64,000 bases of DNA from Algoriphagus sp. A40 (GCF_002002735.1 NZ_MUNY01000033.1:1-64000); one strand, 5' to 3'. Counted from the stretch's first letter, positions 8,619-20,529 are shown. Notes: generated from the sequence alone by a model not told the origin. Program-made: numbers and translations.

Positions 8619-9062
8619 ATGGCTAAGGAAATCACTGGTTATGTAAAACTACAAGTGAAAGGTGGCCAGGCTAACCCGTCACCTCCAGTAGGTCCTGCTC
8701 TTGGTTCCAAGGGCTTGAACATCATGGAGTTCTGTAAGCAGTTCAATGCTCGTACCCAAGAAAAAATGGGTACTGTGCTTCCTGTGCTGATTACGGTTTA
8801 TTCTGACAAGTCTTTTGATTTCGTAGTAAAGACTCCTCCAGCTGCAAACATGCTGTTGGAAGCTGCGAAAATCAAAAGTGGTTCAGCAGAACCAAATAGA
8901 AAGAAGGTGGGATCTGTTACCTGGGATCAGGTAAGAGTGATCGCTGAGACGAAAATGCCTGACCTTAATGCTTTCAGAGTAGAATCTGCCATGAAAATGG
9001 TGGCTGGTACAGCACGAAGCATGGGTATCACAGTTTCTGGTAAAGCCCCTTGGGAAGTATAA
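8619..9062 (+). CDS. rplK: 50S ribosomal protein L11
   Basis: L11 forms the stalk base with 23S rRNA and takes part in factor binding and the stringent response. It has 147 residues, starting with the tract that precedes [12 protein letters not shown] and the PPVGPALG segment near residues 22-29, the thiostrepton-site domain. The C-terminal rRNA-binding domain ends in [10 protein letters not shown]. Operon position nusG-rplK-rplA is standard. Confidence 0.98.
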   Translation: MAKEITGYVKLQVKGGQANPSPPVGPALGSKGLNIMEFCKQFNARTQEKMGTVLPVLITVYSDKSFDFVVKTPPAANMLLEAAKIKSGSAEPNRKKVGSVTWDQVRVIAETKMPDLNAFRVESAMKMVAGTARSMGITVSGKAPWEV

Positions 9063-9072
9063 ATAAAAAACA

Positions 9073-9771
9073 ATGGCTAAGTTAACAAAAAAGCAAAAAG
9101 AAGCTCTTTCTAAGTACGACGCAAGCCAAATGTACTCCCTGGAGGCAGCTTCTTCACTGGTTAAGGAAATTACCATGACCAAGTTTGATGCTTCTGTAGA
9201 TGTAGACGTTCGATTGGGCGTCGATCCACGCAAAGCAGATCAAATGGTTAGAGGAGTGGTAGCACTTCCTCACGGTACAGGTAAAGACATCAAAGTATTG
9301 GTTCTTTGCACTCCTGACAAAGCAGCAGAAGCAACCGAAGCAGGTGCAGACTACGTGGGTTTGGACGATTACATTGCCAAAATCGAAGGCGGATGGACTG
9401 ACGTTGACGTCATCATCACTATGCCTAACGTAATGGCGAAGGTAGGTAGGTTAGGTAGAGTATTGGGTCCTCGTGGCTTGATGCCAAATCCTAAATCAGG
9501 AACCGTTACTCTGGATGTGGCAAAAGCGGTAAGAGAAGTAAAAGCTGGTAAAATCGACTTCAAAGTTGATAAGTTTGGAATTATCCATGCCGGTGTTGGT
9601 AAAGTTTCTTTCTCACCTGAGCAAATTCAGGATAATGTGAAAGAGCTTATCGCGACTATCTCCAAGTTGAAGCCATCTTCATCTAAAGGTACATATTTCA
9701 AAAGTATTCATTTGTCGAGCACAATGTCTCCGGGTATTGCTGTAGACAAGGGTAGCATTCAAGGTATTTAA
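9073..9771 (+). CDS. rplA: 50S ribosomal protein L1
   Basis: L1 is the mobile L1-stalk protein that helps release the E-site tRNA; in many bacteria it also represses its own operon by binding mRNA. It has 232 residues with the two-domain pattern: [11 protein letters not shown] around 50-60 and the signature [14 protein letters not shown] near 137-150. It is followed by rplJ after only 2 bases. Confidence 0.98.
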   Translation: MAKLTKKQKEALSKYDASQMYSLEAASSLVKEITMTKFDASVDVDVRLGVDPRKADQMVRGVVALPHGTGKDIKVLVLCTPDKAAEATEAGADYVGLDDYIAKIEGGWTDVDVIITMPNVMAKVGRLGRVLGPRGLMPNPKSGTVTLDVAKAVREVKAGKIDFKVDKFGIIHAGVGKVSFSPEQIQDNVKELIATISKLKPSSSKGTYFKSIHLSSTMSPGIAVDKGSIQGI

Positions 9772-9773
9772 TC

Positions 9774-10316
9774 ATGACTAGAGACGAAAAGAAAGTTATA
9801 ATCGACAGTCTGACTGAGAAACTTAAGGAAAACCCTTTCTTCTACATCACTGATGCTTCCGGATTCTCTGTTGCTCAAGTGAATGCATTCAGAAGAACTT
9901 GTTACGAAAAAGGAGTAGAGTACAAAGTGTACAAAAACACCCTTATCGCAAAAGCTCTTGAAAATCTGGATGCGGACTACTCCAAACTTGCGAGTGGTGC
10001 ATTGAAAGGGTTCTCTGGAATTATTTTCTCTAAAGAGACTAGTAACCTTCCAGCAAAAGTATTGCTGGATTTCAGAAAGAAAATAGGTAAAAAAGAGACT
10101 AGACCAGTATTCAAAGGTGCAGGGATCGATTCAGATGTATTTCTGGGTGAAAACAACCTTGAACTGTTGTCTAACCTCAAGTCTAAGCAAGAATTGCTGG
10201 GTGATCTAATTGGATTGCTTCAGTCTCCTGCTAAAAATCTCGTATCTGCTTTGCAGTCAGGACAGAACAGCATTACTGGTGTTCTTAAGACTCTTGCTGA
10301 CCGAGAAGCAAAATAA
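9774..10316 (+). CDS. rplJ: 50S ribosomal protein L10
   Basis: L10 anchors the L12 dimers of the stalk to 23S rRNA. It has 180 residues. The N-terminal rRNA-binding domain holds FRRTCYEKGVEYKVYKNTL and the C-terminal helix is the L12-binding spine. It starts in a TAATCATG junction with rplA, so no leader for L10 autoregulation is available directly before it. Confidence 0.97.
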   Translation: MTRDEKKVIIDSLTEKLKENPFFYITDASGFSVAQVNAFRRTCYEKGVEYKVYKNTLIAKALENLDADYSKLASGALKGFSGIIFSKETSNLPAKVLLDFRKKIGKKETRPVFKGAGIDSDVFLGENNLELLSNLKSKQELLGDLIGLLQSPAKNLVSALQSGQNSITGVLKTLADREAK

Positions 10317-10357
10317 TTTTATCAAATCATTCAAAAACAAATTAAATAATTAATACA

Positions 10358-10741
10358 ATGGCAGATCTTACACAACTTGCAGAACAGTTGGTAAACTTGA
10401 CTGTAAAAGAAGTAAAAGAATTGACAGACATCCTTAAGGATCAGTACGGCATCGAGCCTGCTGCAGCAAGTGCTGTAGTAGTAGCTGGTGGTGGAGCTGG
10501 TGCTGCTGAGGCTCCTGCTGAAGAGGAAAAAACTTCTTTCGACGTAATCCTTAAAGCTGCTGGTGCTTCTAAGCTTGCAGTTGTAAAACTGGTTAAAGAA
10601 TTGACTGGTCTTGGATTGAAAGAAGCAAAAGATCTTGTAGACGCAGCTCCTAAAGCCCTTAAAGAAGGAATCGCTAAGGACGAAGCTGAGGCTTTGAAAA
10701 AGTCTCTTGAAGAGGCTGGTGCTGAAGTAGAGATCAAATAA
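10358..10741 (+). CDS. rplL: 50S ribosomal protein L7/L12
   Basis: L12 is the multicopy stalk protein that recruits GTPase factors. It has 127 residues: N-terminal dimerisation domain (1-35), an Ala/Gly-rich hinge (about 40-58) and the C-terminal factor-binding domain with [20 protein letters not shown] 41-bp AT-rich gap precedes it and a terminator-like hairpin follows 38 bp behind. Confidence 0.98.
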   Translation: MADLTQLAEQLVNLTVKEVKELTDILKDQYGIEPAAASAVVVAGGGAGAAEAPAEEEKTSFDVILKAAGASKLAVVKLVKELTGLGLKEAKDLVDAAPKALKEGIAKDEAEALKKSLEEAGAEVEIK

Positions 10742-10779
10742 TTTGCTGATTTCGCACCTTTAGGTTCGGAATTAGCCCG

Positions 10780-10812
10780 AAGACCTGACTAAACTAGTCA
10801 GGTCTTTTCCTG
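10780..10812 (+). terminator. Terminator/attenuator between rplL and rpoB
   Basis: A 12-bp stem (AAGACCTGACTA with TAGTCAGGTCTT) and a 3-base loop, followed by TTCCTGTTTG. The T-run is short, so read-through into rpoB is likely, as at the partial terminator known at the same place in E. coli. Confidence 0.8.
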
Positions 10813-10843
10813 TTTGTGCACAGGATGAAAATTGCACTATTTC

Positions 10844-10861
10844 AAGTGATAATTGTCACTT
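10844..10861. promoter_or_regulatory. CRP-like palindrome upstream of rpoB
   Basis: AAGTGATAATTGTCACTT matches its own reverse complement at 16 of 18 positions and contains GTGA-N6-TCAC, the shape of CRP/FNR-family operators. It lies 37 bp before the rpoB start chosen here. A TATATTTC near-match to the -7 box follows at 10870-10877. Confidence 0.45.
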
Positions 10862-10897
10862 TCCGATATTATATTTCACTATAAACTATACACTACC

Positions 10898-13800
10898 TTG
10901 GCTATCAAGAATCAAACCGAAAGGAAAAGTTTCTCCTCCATTAAGGTGGTCAAAGACTATCCCGATTTTCTCGATATTCAGCTTCAGTCTTTCAAAGACT
11001 TTTTCCAGCTGGATACACCTGCAGAGAAGCGCCGGGCAGATGGGTTGTTCAAAGTTTTCGCTGAAAACTTCCCTATCAGTGATTCCAGAGAAAATTTCAC
11101 TCTGGAATTCATCGACTATGCAGTAGATCCACCAAAGTACAGTGTGGAAGAATGCATTGACAGGGGCTTGACTTACTCTGTTCCGTTGAAAGCAAAATTG
11201 CGATTGCTTTGCCACGATGAGGACAATGAGGATTTCGAAACCATCGAGCAAGAGGTATTTCTTGGCAATTTGCCTTACATGACCGAAAAAGGGTCGTTTG
11301 TAATCAATGGTGCGGAGCGAGTAATTGTTTCCCAATTGCACCGTTCTCCGGGTGTGTTCTTTGCACAAAGCAAACATACCAACGGAACCAAGCTTTACTC
11401 CGCCAGGATTATTCCTTTCAAAGGTTCTTGGATCGAATTTGCAACTGACATCAATAATGTCATGTATGCTTACATCGACAGAAAGAAAAAATTCCCTGTT
11501 ACAACGCTTTTGAGAGCAATCGGTTACGGTTCAGATAAAGACATCCTTGATCTTTTTGGTCTTTCTGAAGAAGTGGCAGCTACCAAAGCAGCTCTGAAGA
11601 AAGCTGCAGGACGTAAGCTGGCTGCAAGGGTTTTGAGAACCTGGGTAGAAGATTTCGTTGATGAGGATACAGGTGAGGTAGTTTCTATTGACAGAAATGA
11701 GGTATTGCTTGAGCGTGATACTGTTCTGACTGAAGAAGACATCGAAATGATTTTGGATTCAGGCTCCAAGTCCATCATTCTCCATAGAGAAGATGTGAAC
11801 GTGGCTGATTTCTCAATCATCTATAATACCCTACAAAAAGACAACTCCAACTCTGAAAAAGAAGCAGTTGAAGTTATCTATCGCCAGCTTAGAAATACAG
11901 AAGCTCCTGATGAAGCAACAGCCCGTGAAGTAATTCAGAGCTTGTTCTTCTCTGACAAGCGTTATGATCTCGGTGAAGTAGGACGATACAGAATCAATAA
12001 AAAGCTTGGACTTAGCATCGAGCCTGAGAAAATTGTATTGACCAAAGAGGACATTATTTCCATCGTGAAATACCTTATTGGTTTGATCAACTCCAAGGCA
12101 GTTGTCGATGATATTGACCACTTGAGCAACAGAAGAGTTAGAACAGTTGGCGAGCAGTTGTATAGCCAGTTCGGAGTAGGTTTGGCAAGAATGGCCAGAA
12201 CTATCCGTGAAAGAATGAACGTGCGTGACAATGAAGACTTCAAACCAGTCGATTTGATCAATGCCCGTACCCTTTCTTCCGTGATCAACTCGTTCTTCGG
12301 TACCAACCAGCTTTCTCAGTTTATGGACCAAACGAACCCTCTGGCAGAGTTGACTCACAAGAGACGACTTTCGGCTTTGGGTCCAGGAGGACTTTCAAGA
12401 GAAAGAGCCGGTTTCGAAGTTCGTGACGTACACTACACCCACTATGGCCGTCTGTGTACTATCGAAACTCCGGAAGGTCCAAACATTGGTTTGATTTCAT
12501 CACTTTGTGTTCATGCTAAAGTGAACTCAATGGGCTTCCTGGAGACACCTTATAGAAAGGTGGCCAATGGCAAAGCCGGAATGAAACCTGAAGAAATTGT
12601 ATTCCTTACTGCAGAAGAAGAAGACAACCATAACATCGCACAGGCAAATGCCCGTCTTGATGAAAATGGTGTTTTGTTCAACGAAAAAGTAAAAGCCAGA
12701 TTTGAAGGTGACTTCCCGGTATTGGATCCGAGCGAAATTACCTATATGGACGTTGCTCCAAACCAAATCGTATCCGTAGCTGCTTCTTTGATTCCTTTCT
12801 TGGAGCACGATGATGCTAACAGAGCCTTGATGGGTTCCAACATGCAACGTCAGGCTGTTCCATTGTTGAAAGCAGAAGCTCCGATCGTTGGTACAGGTTT
12901 GGAAGCCAAAGCAGCAATCGACTCCAGAGCTTTGATTATTGCAGAAGCTAATGGTGTTGTTGAATACGTGGACGCTAAGAATATCACCATCAAATACGAT
13001 CTGACTTCAGACGAACTTTTGGTGAATTTCACTAACGAATACAAAACATACGATCTGATCAAATTCAGAAGAACTAACCAGGATACTACAATCAACCTGA
13101 CACCTTTGGTGCTTAAGGGAGAGAAAGTATACAAAGGACAGGTTCTCGTAGAAGGTTATTCCACCAACAACGGTGAGCTGGCTTTGGGTAAAAACCTGAA
13201 AGTGGCTTACATGCCTTGGCAGGGATATAACTTCGAAGATGCGATCGTAATTTCTGAGCGAGTAGTTCGTGAGGATATCTTTACTTCGATCCACGTGGAA
13301 GAATTCCAGTTGGAAGTTCGAGACACCAAACGTGGTGAGGAAGAACTTACCTCTGAAATTCCAAACGTATCCGAGGAGGCTGTGAAGCACTTGGACGAGG
13401 ATGGAATTATCCGTATCGGTGCCGAAGTAAAAGAAGGCGACATCATCATCGGTAAAATCACTCCTAAAGGTGAAACTGATCCGACTCCAGAAGAGAAGCT
13501 CTTGAGAGCAATCTTTGGTGACAAAGCTGGTGATGTAAAAGATGCTTCTTTGAAAGCTTCTCCATCTTTGAACGGTGTCGTGATCGAAACCAAGCTTTTC
13601 TCTAGACCTAAAAAGGATAAGGACAACAGAGCCAAGTCTAAAGCTGAAGTTGAAAAATTGAAAGGCAAATATTCTAAGGATCTCCTTGGAATCAGAGCCC
13701 GGATGATCAACAAATTGGTGACTATCTTGGATGGCAAAACTTCTCTTGGAGTGCGTCATAAATTTGGAGATGAAATCATCACCAAAGGCACTAAGTTCAA

Positions 13801-14773
13801 TCTGAAGAATATTGAAAATAACCTTTTCCCTGCTAAGAACCCTTACAGAGACGAGTCTAACTACAATGTGCCTGAGGAAGCAAACCTGATTTCAGACATC
13901 ATTTTGGATGACTGGACTGAGGATGCACACACTAATTCACTGATTGTGAAATTGGTGAAAAACTACACCAATTCCAGAAATGAGATTTCCGGTTTGTTCA
14001 AGCGTGACAGATTTACACTTGAGGTAGGGGATGAATTGCCAGCTGGAATCGTGAAGCTAGCCAAAGTTTACATCGCCAAGAAGCGTAAGCTGAAGGTGGG
14101 TGATAAGATGGCGGGTCGTCACGGTAACAAAGGTATCGTAGCCCGTATCGTAAGAGACGAGGATATGCCATTCTTGGAAGATGGAACTCCAATGGACATC
14201 GTGTTGAACCCACTTGGGGTACCTTCCCGAATGAACATCGGACAGATTTTCGAGACAGTTTTGGCATGGGCAGGTCAGAAAATGGGTAAAAAATTCGCAA
14301 CGCCAATTTTTGACGGAGCTACTTTGGAAGAAGTCTCTGCTGAATTGGAGACTGCGGGAGTTCCACCTTATGGAAGAACATACCTGTACGATGGTCTTTC
14401 AGGAAACAAGTTTGACCAGCCTGTCACAGTGGGTGTTGCCTACATGTTGAAACTTGGTCACTTGGTGGATGACAAAATGCACGCACGTTCAATTGGTCCA
14501 TACTCACTCATTACCCAGCAGCCGTTGGGTGGTAAGGCGCAGTTCGGTGGTCAGCGTTTTGGAGAAATGGAAGTATGGGCACTCGAAGCATTCGGTGCAT
14601 CCCACGTACTTCAGGAAATCCTAACGGTGAAGTCTGATGACGTAATCGGTAGAGCAAAAGCTTACGAAGCAATTGTGAAGGGTGAAAACCTTCCTAAGCC
14701 TAACATCCCTGAATCATTCAATGTATTGGTTCATGAATTGAGAGGTTTGGCTCTTGAAATTACACTGGATTAA
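10898..14773 (+). CDS. rpoB: DNA-directed RNA polymerase subunit beta
   Basis: The beta subunit forms one half of the RNA polymerase active-site cleft and the rifampicin pocket. The start is set at TTG 10898, giving 1291 residues beginning [12 protein letters not shown], which fits the NQTER start common in Bacteroidota. A longer frame from another TTG at 10853 adds 15 residues without family support and runs through a palindrome. The rifampicin region reads [19 protein letters not shown] and [12 protein letters not shown], with no classical resistance change visible. GRHGNKG and the C-terminal [15 protein letters not shown] are intact. rpoC follows after 47 bp. Confidence 0.96.
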   Translation: MAIKNQTERKSFSSIKVVKDYPDFLDIQLQSFKDFFQLDTPAEKRRADGLFKVFAENFPISDSRENFTLEFIDYAVDPPKYSVEECIDRGLTYSVPLKAKLRLLCHDEDNEDFETIEQEVFLGNLPYMTEKGSFVINGAERVIVSQLHRSPGVFFAQSKHTNGTKLYSARIIPFKGSWIEFATDINNVMYAYIDRKKKFPVTTLLRAIGYGSDKDILDLFGLSEEVAATKAALKKAAGRKLAARVLRTWVEDFVDEDTGEVVSIDRNEVLLERDTVLTEEDIEMILDSGSKSIILHREDVNVADFSIIYNTLQKDNSNSEKEAVEVIYRQLRNTEAPDEATAREVIQSLFFSDKRYDLGEVGRYRINKKLGLSIEPEKIVLTKEDIISIVKYLIGLINSKAVVDDIDHLSNRRVRTVGEQLYSQFGVGLARMARTIRERMNVRDNEDFKPVDLINARTLSSVINSFFGTNQLSQFMDQTNPLAELTHKRRLSALGPGGLSRERAGFEVRDVHYTHYGRLCTIETPEGPNIGLISSLCVHAKVNSMGFLETPYRKVANGKAGMKPEEIVFLTAEEEDNHNIAQANARLDENGVLFNEKVKARFEGDFPVLDPSEITYMDVAPNQIVSVAASLIPFLEHDDANRALMGSNMQRQAVPLLKAEAPIVGTGLEAKAAIDSRALIIAEANGVVEYVDAKNITIKYDLTSDELLVNFTNEYKTYDLIKFRRTNQDTTINLTPLVLKGEKVYKGQVLVEGYSTNNGELALGKNLKVAYMPWQGYNFEDAIVISERVVREDIFTSIHVEEFQLEVRDTKRGEEELTSEIPNVSEEAVKHLDEDGIIRIGAEVKEGDIIIGKITPKGETDPTPEEKLLRAIFGDKAGDVKDASLKASPSLNGVVIETKLFSRPKKDKDNRAKSKAEVEKLKGKYSKDLLGIRARMINKLVTILDGKTSLGVRHKFGDEIITKGTKFNLKNIENNLFPAKNPYRDESNYNVPEEANLISDIILDDWTEDAHTNSLIVKLVKNYTNSRNEISGLFKRDRFTLEVGDELPAGIVKLAKVYIAKKRKLKVGDKMAGRHGNKGIVARIVRDEDMPFLEDGTPMDIVLNPLGVPSRMNIGQIFETVLAWAGQKMGKKFATPIFDGATLEEVSAELETAGVPPYGRTYLYDGLSGNKFDQPVTVGVAYMLKLGHLVDDKMHARSIGPYSLITQQPLGGKAQFGGQRFGEMEVWALEAFGASHVLQEILTVKSDDVIGRAKAYEAIVKGENLPKPNIPESFNVLVHELRGLALEITLD

Positions 14774-14783
14774 TTAGGCTCAT

Positions 14784-14801
14784 AGGGCGAGCAATCGCCC
14801 T
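14784..14801 (+). other. Hairpin between rpoB and rpoC
   Basis: AGGGCGA pairs with TCGCCCT around a GCAA tetraloop. No T-tract follows, so it is not a terminator; it may protect or mark a cleavage site in the rpoBC mRNA. Confidence 0.6.
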
Positions 14802-14820
14802 TAACATATCTCAAAAAATT

Positions 14821-17800
14821 ATGTCGTTTAGAAAAAATAAAAAACTCAACAACGATTTTTCCAGAGTTACCATCAGCTTGGCCTCTCCAGAATCAATTCT
14901 GGACAGTTCAAATGGTGAGGTAACACAGCCAGAGACCATCAACTACAGAACCTACAAGCCAGAAATGGGTGGTTTGTTCTGTGAGAGAATCTTTGGTCCG
15001 GTAAAAGACTGGGAATGTCATTGTGGTAAGTACAAGCGCATCAGATATAAAGGAATCATCTGCGACCGTTGCGGGGTAGAAGTGACTGAGAAAAAAGTAC
15101 GTCGTGAGCGTATGGGCCACATTGAATTGGTGGTGCCTGTTGCACACATCTGGTACTTTAAGTCACTTCCAAACAAAATCGGTTACCTACTGGGTCTTCC
15201 TACCAAGAAATTGGACCAGATTGTTTACTACGAGCGATATGTGGTAGTACAGGCTGGCATTAAGGCTGAAGAAGGTGTGCAATACCTCGACTTCTTAACA
15301 GAAGACGAATACTTGGACATCATGGACAAGCTACCAAAGGAAAATCATGCCTTGGATGATGCTGATCCAAACAAATTCATCGCCAAAATGGGTGCTGAAG
15401 CTTTGGAAATGTTGTTGGCAAGATTGGATCTCGATGATCTTTCTTACTCACTTCGTCACCAGGCAGCTACAGATACTTCCCAGCAGCGAAAGGCGGAAGC
15501 TTTGAAGCGCCTGAAAGTGGTAGAAGCATTCCGTGATGCAAGAACCCGCATCGAAAACCGTCCTGAGTGGATGGTCGTTCGTATGGTTCCTGTTATTCCA
15601 CCGGAATTGCGTCCATTAGTTCCTTTGGATGGCGGTCGTTTTGCGACTTCTGATTTGAATGACCTTTATAGAAGAGTGATCATCAGAAATAACCGTCTAA
15701 AGCGTTTGATCGATATCAAAGCTCCTGAGGTGATTTTGAGAAACGAGAAGAGAATGTTGCAGGAAGCTGTGGATTCACTTTTTGATAACTCCAGAAAAGT
15801 AAATGCGGTAAGATCCGATGGAAACCGCGCTCTGAAGTCCCTTTCTGACATGTTGAAAGGTAAGCAGGGTCGTTTCCGTCAAAACTTGCTCGGTAAGCGT
15901 GTGGATTACTCCGGTCGATCTGTAATCGTCGTAGGTCCAGAGCTGAAACTGCACGAGTGTGGTCTTCCTAAAAATATGGCGGCTGAGCTTTTCAAACCTT
16001 TTATCATCAGAAAACTGATCGAAAGAGGAATTGTAAAGACCGTAAAATCTGCCAAGAAAATCGTGGATCGTAAAGATCCTGTGGTTTGGGATATTTTGGA
16101 AAACGTATTGAAAGGACACCCTGTTCTTTTGAACCGTGCCCCAACTCTTCACAGATTGGGTATCCAGGCTTTCCAGCCAAAATTGATCGAAGGAAAAGCT
16201 ATTCAGCTTCATCCATTGGTATGTACTGCATTCAACGCCGATTTTGACGGTGACCAGATGGCAGTTCACGTTCCGCTTGGACATGAGGCAATTTTGGAGG
16301 CTTCCACTTTGATGCTTTCTGCTCACAATATCCTGAACCCAGCCAACGGTGCACCGATCACGGTACCATCTCAAGACATGGTTTTGGGTCTATATTATGT
16401 GACCAAAGGCAAAAAATCCACTCCTGAAGAAATCGTTGCCGGTGAAGGCATGACTTTCTACAGCACGGAGGAAGTGATTATTGCATTGAATGAAGGCAAA
16501 ATCTCCAAGCACGCGAACATCAAGTGTAAGGTGAAAGTGAAAAACGCCGAGGGCGAAATCAAAGATCAGATCATTGAAACTGTGGCAGGTCGTTTGATTT
16601 TCAACCAATTCGTTCCTGAAGAAGTTGGGTATGTTAACGAGCTTTTGACCAAGAAAAAACTTCAGCAGATTATTGCTGAGGTAGTTAAAGTTTGTGGAAT
16701 TGCCCGTACAGCTCAATTCTTGGATGATATCAAGCATCTTGGATTCCAAATGGCCTACCAAGGCGGTTTGTCAATGGGTCTGAACGATGTAATTATTCCG
16801 GAACAAAAGGAACCAATGATTGCCAAGGCCAAAGAGGAAGTTGAGCAAGTTTGGAACAACTACCTTATGGGTCTGATCACTGATAACGAACGATACAACC
16901 AAGTAATCGATATCTGGACTCGTACCAACTCTCATTTGACGAATAATCTGATGAAGCAGATGGAGGACGATAAGCAAGGATTCAATGCCATCTACATGAT
17001 GATGCACTCCGGAGCCCGAGGTTCAAGAGAGCAGATCCGTCAGTTGGGTGGTATGAGAGGTCTGATGGCTAAGCCTCAGAAAAACCTTCAAGGTTCTGTG
17101 GGTGAAATCATCGAAAACCCAATCCTTTCCAACTTCAAAGAAGGTTTGGACGTATTGGAGTACTTTATTTCTACGCACGGTGCACGTAAAGGTCTTGCCG
17201 ATACTGCATTGAAAACTGCCGATGCGGGTTATTTGACCCGACGTCTGGTAGACGTTGCTCAGGATATGATCATCACCGAAGAGGATTGTGGTACTTTGAG
17301 AGGTCTGGTAGTTCAGCCACTGAAAGACAACGACGAAATCGTTGAGCCACTCTCTGAAAGAATTTTGGGTCGTGTTTCTGTTCATGATGTTTATGATCCG
17401 CTTACTGATCAATTGATCATTCCTGCTGGATTAGAAATCGGTGACGAAGTAGCGAAGCTTGTTGACGAATCTGCTATCGAAGAGGTAGAAATCAGATCCG
17501 TATTGACTTGCGAAACCAGAAGAGGTGTTTGCGCCAAATGTTATGGAAGAAACCTTGCTACAGGTAATATGGTCCAGGCAGGTGAATCTGTCGGTGTTAT
17601 TGCTGCCCAATCCATCGGTGAGCCAGGTACTCAGCTTACTTTGAGAACATTCCACGTAGGTGGTACGGCTTCCAACATGGCGGTTGATGCCTCAATCCCA
17701 GCCAAATTTGACGGGGTGATTGAATTCGAGGAAGAATTGAGATTCATTGAAACAACCAATAAAGATGGTGAGGCGATCACTATTGTAATGGGCCGTTCTG

Positions 17801-19134
17801 GTGAAATCAAAATCAACGAAGCGAAGACCGGAAAAACCTTGGTTTCCAACCACGTACCTTACGGTTCTTTGTTGAACGTGAAGGATGGTCAGAAAATCAC
17901 CAAAGGTCAGTCTCTTTGTACTTGGGATCCTTATAATGCGGTTATTCTTTCTGAGTTCGACGGACTTGTTGAATTTGAAGCGGTCGTAGAAGGCATCACT
18001 TACAAAGAAGTTGCTGATGATCAGACTGGTTTCCGTGAGAAAGTTATCATCGAAACAAAGGATAGAACCAAGAACCCTGCGATCGTCATCAATTATGGTG
18101 GCGAAACCAAATCATATAACATTCCGGTAGGTGCTCACCTTGCTGTAGAAGCAGGCGAAAAAGTGAAATCCGGTCAAATCTTGGTGAAAATCCCAAGATC
18201 AGTCGGCAAGACACGTGACATCACCGGTGGTCTTCCAAGAGTAACTGAATTGTTCGAAGCTCGTAACCCATCCAATCCGGCTGTAGTTTCTGAGATCGAC
18301 GGTGTGGTAACTTATGGTGGCATCAAGCGTGGTAACAGAGAAATCATCATCGAATCCAAGGATGGTGTGATTAAGAAATACATGGTATCTCTTTCCAAGC
18401 ACATCCTGGTTCAGGAAAATGATTTCATCCGTGCCGGTGAGCCATTGTCTGACGGAGCAATTACTCCAAACGACATCCTTTCTATCAAAGGACCTACTGC
18501 GGTTCAAGAATACTTGGTAAATGAAATCCAGGAAGTTTACAGACTTCAGGGTGTGAAAATCAACGATAAGCACATCGAGGTAATCGTATCTCAAATGATG
18601 CAGAAAGTTGAAATTCTTGATGCCGGTGATACTGGATTCCTTCAAAACCAAGTCGTGGACAAGTGGGCATTCCGCGAAGAAAACGACAACATTCTGGACA
18701 AGAAAGTGGTCATGGATGCCGGTGATTCTTCAACCTTGAAGCCAGGTATGATCATTTCTGCAAGAAGATTGAGAGATGAAAATTCCAGCTTGAAGCGTAA
18801 GGATTTGAAACTTGTTCAGGTGAGAGACGCTGAGACTGCGGTTTCTGCTCCAACCTTGCAGGGTATCACCGCTGCTTCTTTGGGTACTGAAAGCTTTATT
18901 TCTGCTGCCTCATTCCAGGAAACTACCAAGGTGCTTTCCGAAGCTGCCATCAGAGGTAAGCGTGATGAATTGTTGGGATTGAAAGAAAACGTAATCGTGG
19001 GTCACTTGATCCCAGCTGGTACCGGACAGAGAAGATTGCAAAATCTTATCATTGGTTCACAGGAAGAATACGATAAGCTTTCTGAAAATATGGAAAGAAC
19101 ATCTTCCAGAAGATCCAGCGAAGCAATCCTTTAA
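14821..19134 (+). CDS. rpoC: DNA-directed RNA polymerase subunit beta'
   Basis: The beta' subunit holds the catalytic magnesium. It has 1437 residues. The first zinc site is Cys66, Cys68, Cys81 and Cys84. The catalytic loop NADFDGDQ is at 472-479 with Asp474, Asp476 and Asp478. The second zinc site is Cys823, Cys897, Cys904 and Cys907. The trigger-loop region [17 protein letters not shown] lies near 725. The order rpoB-rpoC is standard. A strong terminator stands 19 bp behind the stop. Confidence 0.98.
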   Translation: MSFRKNKKLNNDFSRVTISLASPESILDSSNGEVTQPETINYRTYKPEMGGLFCERIFGPVKDWECHCGKYKRIRYKGIICDRCGVEVTEKKVRRERMGHIELVVPVAHIWYFKSLPNKIGYLLGLPTKKLDQIVYYERYVVVQAGIKAEEGVQYLDFLTEDEYLDIMDKLPKENHALDDADPNKFIAKMGAEALEMLLARLDLDDLSYSLRHQAATDTSQQRKAEALKRLKVVEAFRDARTRIENRPEWMVVRMVPVIPPELRPLVPLDGGRFATSDLNDLYRRVIIRNNRLKRLIDIKAPEVILRNEKRMLQEAVDSLFDNSRKVNAVRSDGNRALKSLSDMLKGKQGRFRQNLLGKRVDYSGRSVIVVGPELKLHECGLPKNMAAELFKPFIIRKLIERGIVKTVKSAKKIVDRKDPVVWDILENVLKGHPVLLNRAPTLHRLGIQAFQPKLIEGKAIQLHPLVCTAFNADFDGDQMAVHVPLGHEAILEASTLMLSAHNILNPANGAPITVPSQDMVLGLYYVTKGKKSTPEEIVAGEGMTFYSTEEVIIALNEGKISKHANIKCKVKVKNAEGEIKDQIIETVAGRLIFNQFVPEEVGYVNELLTKKKLQQIIAEVVKVCGIARTAQFLDDIKHLGFQMAYQGGLSMGLNDVIIPEQKEPMIAKAKEEVEQVWNNYLMGLITDNERYNQVIDIWTRTNSHLTNNLMKQMEDDKQGFNAIYMMMHSGARGSREQIRQLGGMRGLMAKPQKNLQGSVGEIIENPILSNFKEGLDVLEYFISTHGARKGLADTALKTADAGYLTRRLVDVAQDMIITEEDCGTLRGLVVQPLKDNDEIVEPLSERILGRVSVHDVYDPLTDQLIIPAGLEIGDEVAKLVDESAIEEVEIRSVLTCETRRGVCAKCYGRNLATGNMVQAGESVGVIAAQSIGEPGTQLTLRTFHVGGTASNMAVDASIPAKFDGVIEFEEELRFIETTNKDGEAITIVMGRSGEIKINEAKTGKTLVSNHVPYGSLLNVKDGQKITKGQSLCTWDPYNAVILSEFDGLVEFEAVVEGITYKEVADDQTGFREKVIIETKDRTKNPAIVINYGGETKSYNIPVGAHLAVEAGEKVKSGQILVKIPRSVGKTRDITGGLPRVTELFEARNPSNPAVVSEIDGVVTYGGIKRGNREIIIESKDGVIKKYMVSLSKHILVQENDFIRAGEPLSDGAITPNDILSIKGPTAVQEYLVNEIQEVYRLQGVKINDKHIEVIVSQMMQKVEILDAGDTGFLQNQVVDKWAFREENDNILDKKVVMDAGDSSTLKPGMIISARRLRDENSSLKRKDLKLVQVRDAETAVSAPTLQGITAASLGTESFISAASFQETTKVLSEAAIRGKRDELLGLKENVIVGHLIPAGTGQRRLQNLIIGSQEEYDKLSENMERTSSRRSSEAIL

Positions 19135-19153
19135 TCCTATCTGATTTAAAAAT

Positions 19154-19187
19154 AAAAGGCCTGTATGTCGTGTACAGGCCTTTTTTT
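19154..19187 (+). terminator. Terminator behind rpoC
   Basis: AAAAGGCCTGTA pairs with TACAGGCCTTTT around a 7-base loop, and seven T follow the stem core. It ends the secE-rpoC unit, 13 bp ahead of the DUF3467 start. Confidence 0.92.
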
Positions 19188-19199
19188 AATCCAAAAAAT

Positions 19200-19514
19200 A
19201 TGGAAGACAACAAAAGACCAGATCAGCAGATCAATGTGGAGCTTTCTGAAGAAGTTGCAGAGGGCATTTATTCCAATCTTGCCATGATCGCTCATTCCAA
19301 CTCGGAGTTTGTGATAGATTTCATTCGCTTGATGCCTGGAGTGCCCAAGGCAAAAGTAAAATCCAGAATCATTGTGACTCCTGATCATGCCAAAAGATTG
19401 CTAGCGGCATTGAAGGATAATATTGAAAAATATGAAGCAGCCTATGGGAAAATCAACCAAGGTGGCGGTGCTCCTACCTTCCCGATTTCCTTCGGGACAC
19501 CCGGCGAAGCGTAA
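19200..19514 (+). CDS. DUF3467 family protein
   Basis: A small soluble protein of 104 residues in the DUF3467 family, whose function is unknown. The ATG at 19200 is chosen; the open frame reaches 30 bases further back but would run through the rpoC terminator. The core (QQINVELSEEVAEG, SEFVIDFIRLMPG, IVTPDHAKRLLAALKDNI) is alpha/beta with no membrane span and the last 20 residues are Gly/Pro-rich and probably disordered. Its place between rpoC and rpsL recurs in Bacteroidota, which suggests a link to transcription or translation; that is inference. Confidence 0.88.
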   Translation: MEDNKRPDQQINVELSEEVAEGIYSNLAMIAHSNSEFVIDFIRLMPGVPKAKVKSRIIVTPDHAKRLLAALKDNIEKYEAAYGKINQGGGAPTFPISFGTPGEA

Positions 19515-19534
19515 CAAAAATATAACTGCTTAAT

Positions 19535-19565
19535 TTTGTTACTCTTATTACTTTCTTTACCTTTG
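19535..19565 (+). promoter_or_regulatory. Promoter of the str group (rpsL)
   Basis: TTTG at 19535-19538, 19 bp, TACCTTTG at 19558-19565. The start would be near 19572, leaving a 5' leader of about 41 nt before rpsL. A further TAATTTTG at 19531-19538 overlaps the -33 box. Confidence 0.85.
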
Positions 19566-19612
19566 CAGTCCAAAATTTAACAGTTTACAGGAAAACTAAA
19601 TTTTATCAGTTA

Positions 19613-20041
19613 ATGCCTACTATTCAACAGCTAGTAAGAAAAGGTAGAAATACACTGGAAATCAAATCAAAGTCTAGGGCTTTGGACGCATGTCCTCAGC
19701 GTAGAGGTGTTTGTACCAGAGTATACACTACGACCCCTAAAAAACCTAACTCCGCGATGAGAAAGGTGGCCAGGGTGAGATTGACAAACGGAAAAGAAGT
19801 GAACGCTTACATTCCGGGTGAAGGTCACAATCTACAGGAACACTCGATCGTATTGATCAGAGGTGGTCGTGTAAAGGATCTTCCAGGTGTAAGATACCAC
19901 ATCATCCGAGGTGCACTTGATACTGCAGGAGTAAAAGACCGTAAGCAAGGTCGCTCCAAGTATGGTGCTAAAAGACCGAAAGCAGGTAAAGGTGCTCCAG
20001 CAGCTCCAACCAAAGGCGCTCCGGCAAAGAAGAAAAAATAA
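19613..20041 (+). CDS. rpsL: 30S ribosomal protein S12
   Basis: S12 lines the decoding centre. It has 142 residues against about 124 in most bacteria, the excess being a C-terminal Ala/Pro/Lys-rich tail from about 118. Lys43 (in TPKKPNS) and Lys88 are present, so the classical streptomycin-resistance changes are absent; Asp89 is the usual RimO methylthiolation site. It is first in rpsL-rpsG-fusA-rpsJ. Confidence 0.98.
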   Translation: MPTIQQLVRKGRNTLEIKSKSRALDACPQRRGVCTRVYTTTPKKPNSAMRKVARVRLTNGKEVNAYIPGEGHNLQEHSIVLIRGGRVKDLPGVRYHIIRGALDTAGVKDRKQGRSKYGAKRPKAGKGAPAAPTKGAPAKKKK

Positions 20042-20056
20042 AATTTTAGAAAAGAA

Positions 20057-20524
20057 ATGAGAAAAGCGAAACCAAAGAAGAGATATATTCTTCCTGATCC
20101 AAAGTTCAATGATACTTTGGTCACCAAGTTTGTAAACTGTCTAATGTTCGACGGGAAGAAGAGTATTGCTTACAACATTTTCTACGATGCAGTAGCAAAG
20201 GTGGAAACTAAAGTAGGCGAGAATGGTCTTGAAGTTTGGAAAAAAGCGCTAAACAATATTTCTCCATCCGTTGAGGTGAAGAGTCGTAGAGTTGGTGGTG
20301 CTACATTCCAGGTTCCCATGGAAGTCAGACCTGAAAGAAAAATTTCACTTGGTATCAAGTGGATGATCAATTATGCTCGCAAGAGAGGTGAGAAGACCAT
20401 GATGGACCGTTTGGCAGGTGAAATCATCGCAGCAGCAAAAGGCGAAGGAGCCGCTGTTAAGAAAAAAGATGATACGCACAGAATGGCCGAAGCGAACAAA
20501 GCATTCTCCCACTTTAGATTTTAA
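20057..20524 (+). CDS. rpsG: 30S ribosomal protein S7
   Basis: S7 nucleates assembly of the 30S head and contacts the E-site tRNA. It has 155 residues, starting MRKAKPKKR, with the rRNA-binding stretch [24 protein letters not shown] split over about 65-90. It lies 15 bp behind rpsL and 5 bp before fusA. Confidence 0.98.
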   Translation: MRKAKPKKRYILPDPKFNDTLVTKFVNCLMFDGKKSIAYNIFYDAVAKVETKVGENGLEVWKKALNNISPSVEVKSRRVGGATFQVPMEVRPERKISLGIKWMINYARKRGEKTMMDRLAGEIIAAAKGEGAAVKKKDDTHRMAEANKAFSHFRF

Positions 20525-20529
20525 TTAGG

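Noticed and set aside
13007..13759. 250-residue antisense frame inside rpoB
   Set aside because: It mirrors the codon pattern of rpoB and has no start context or recognisable domain.
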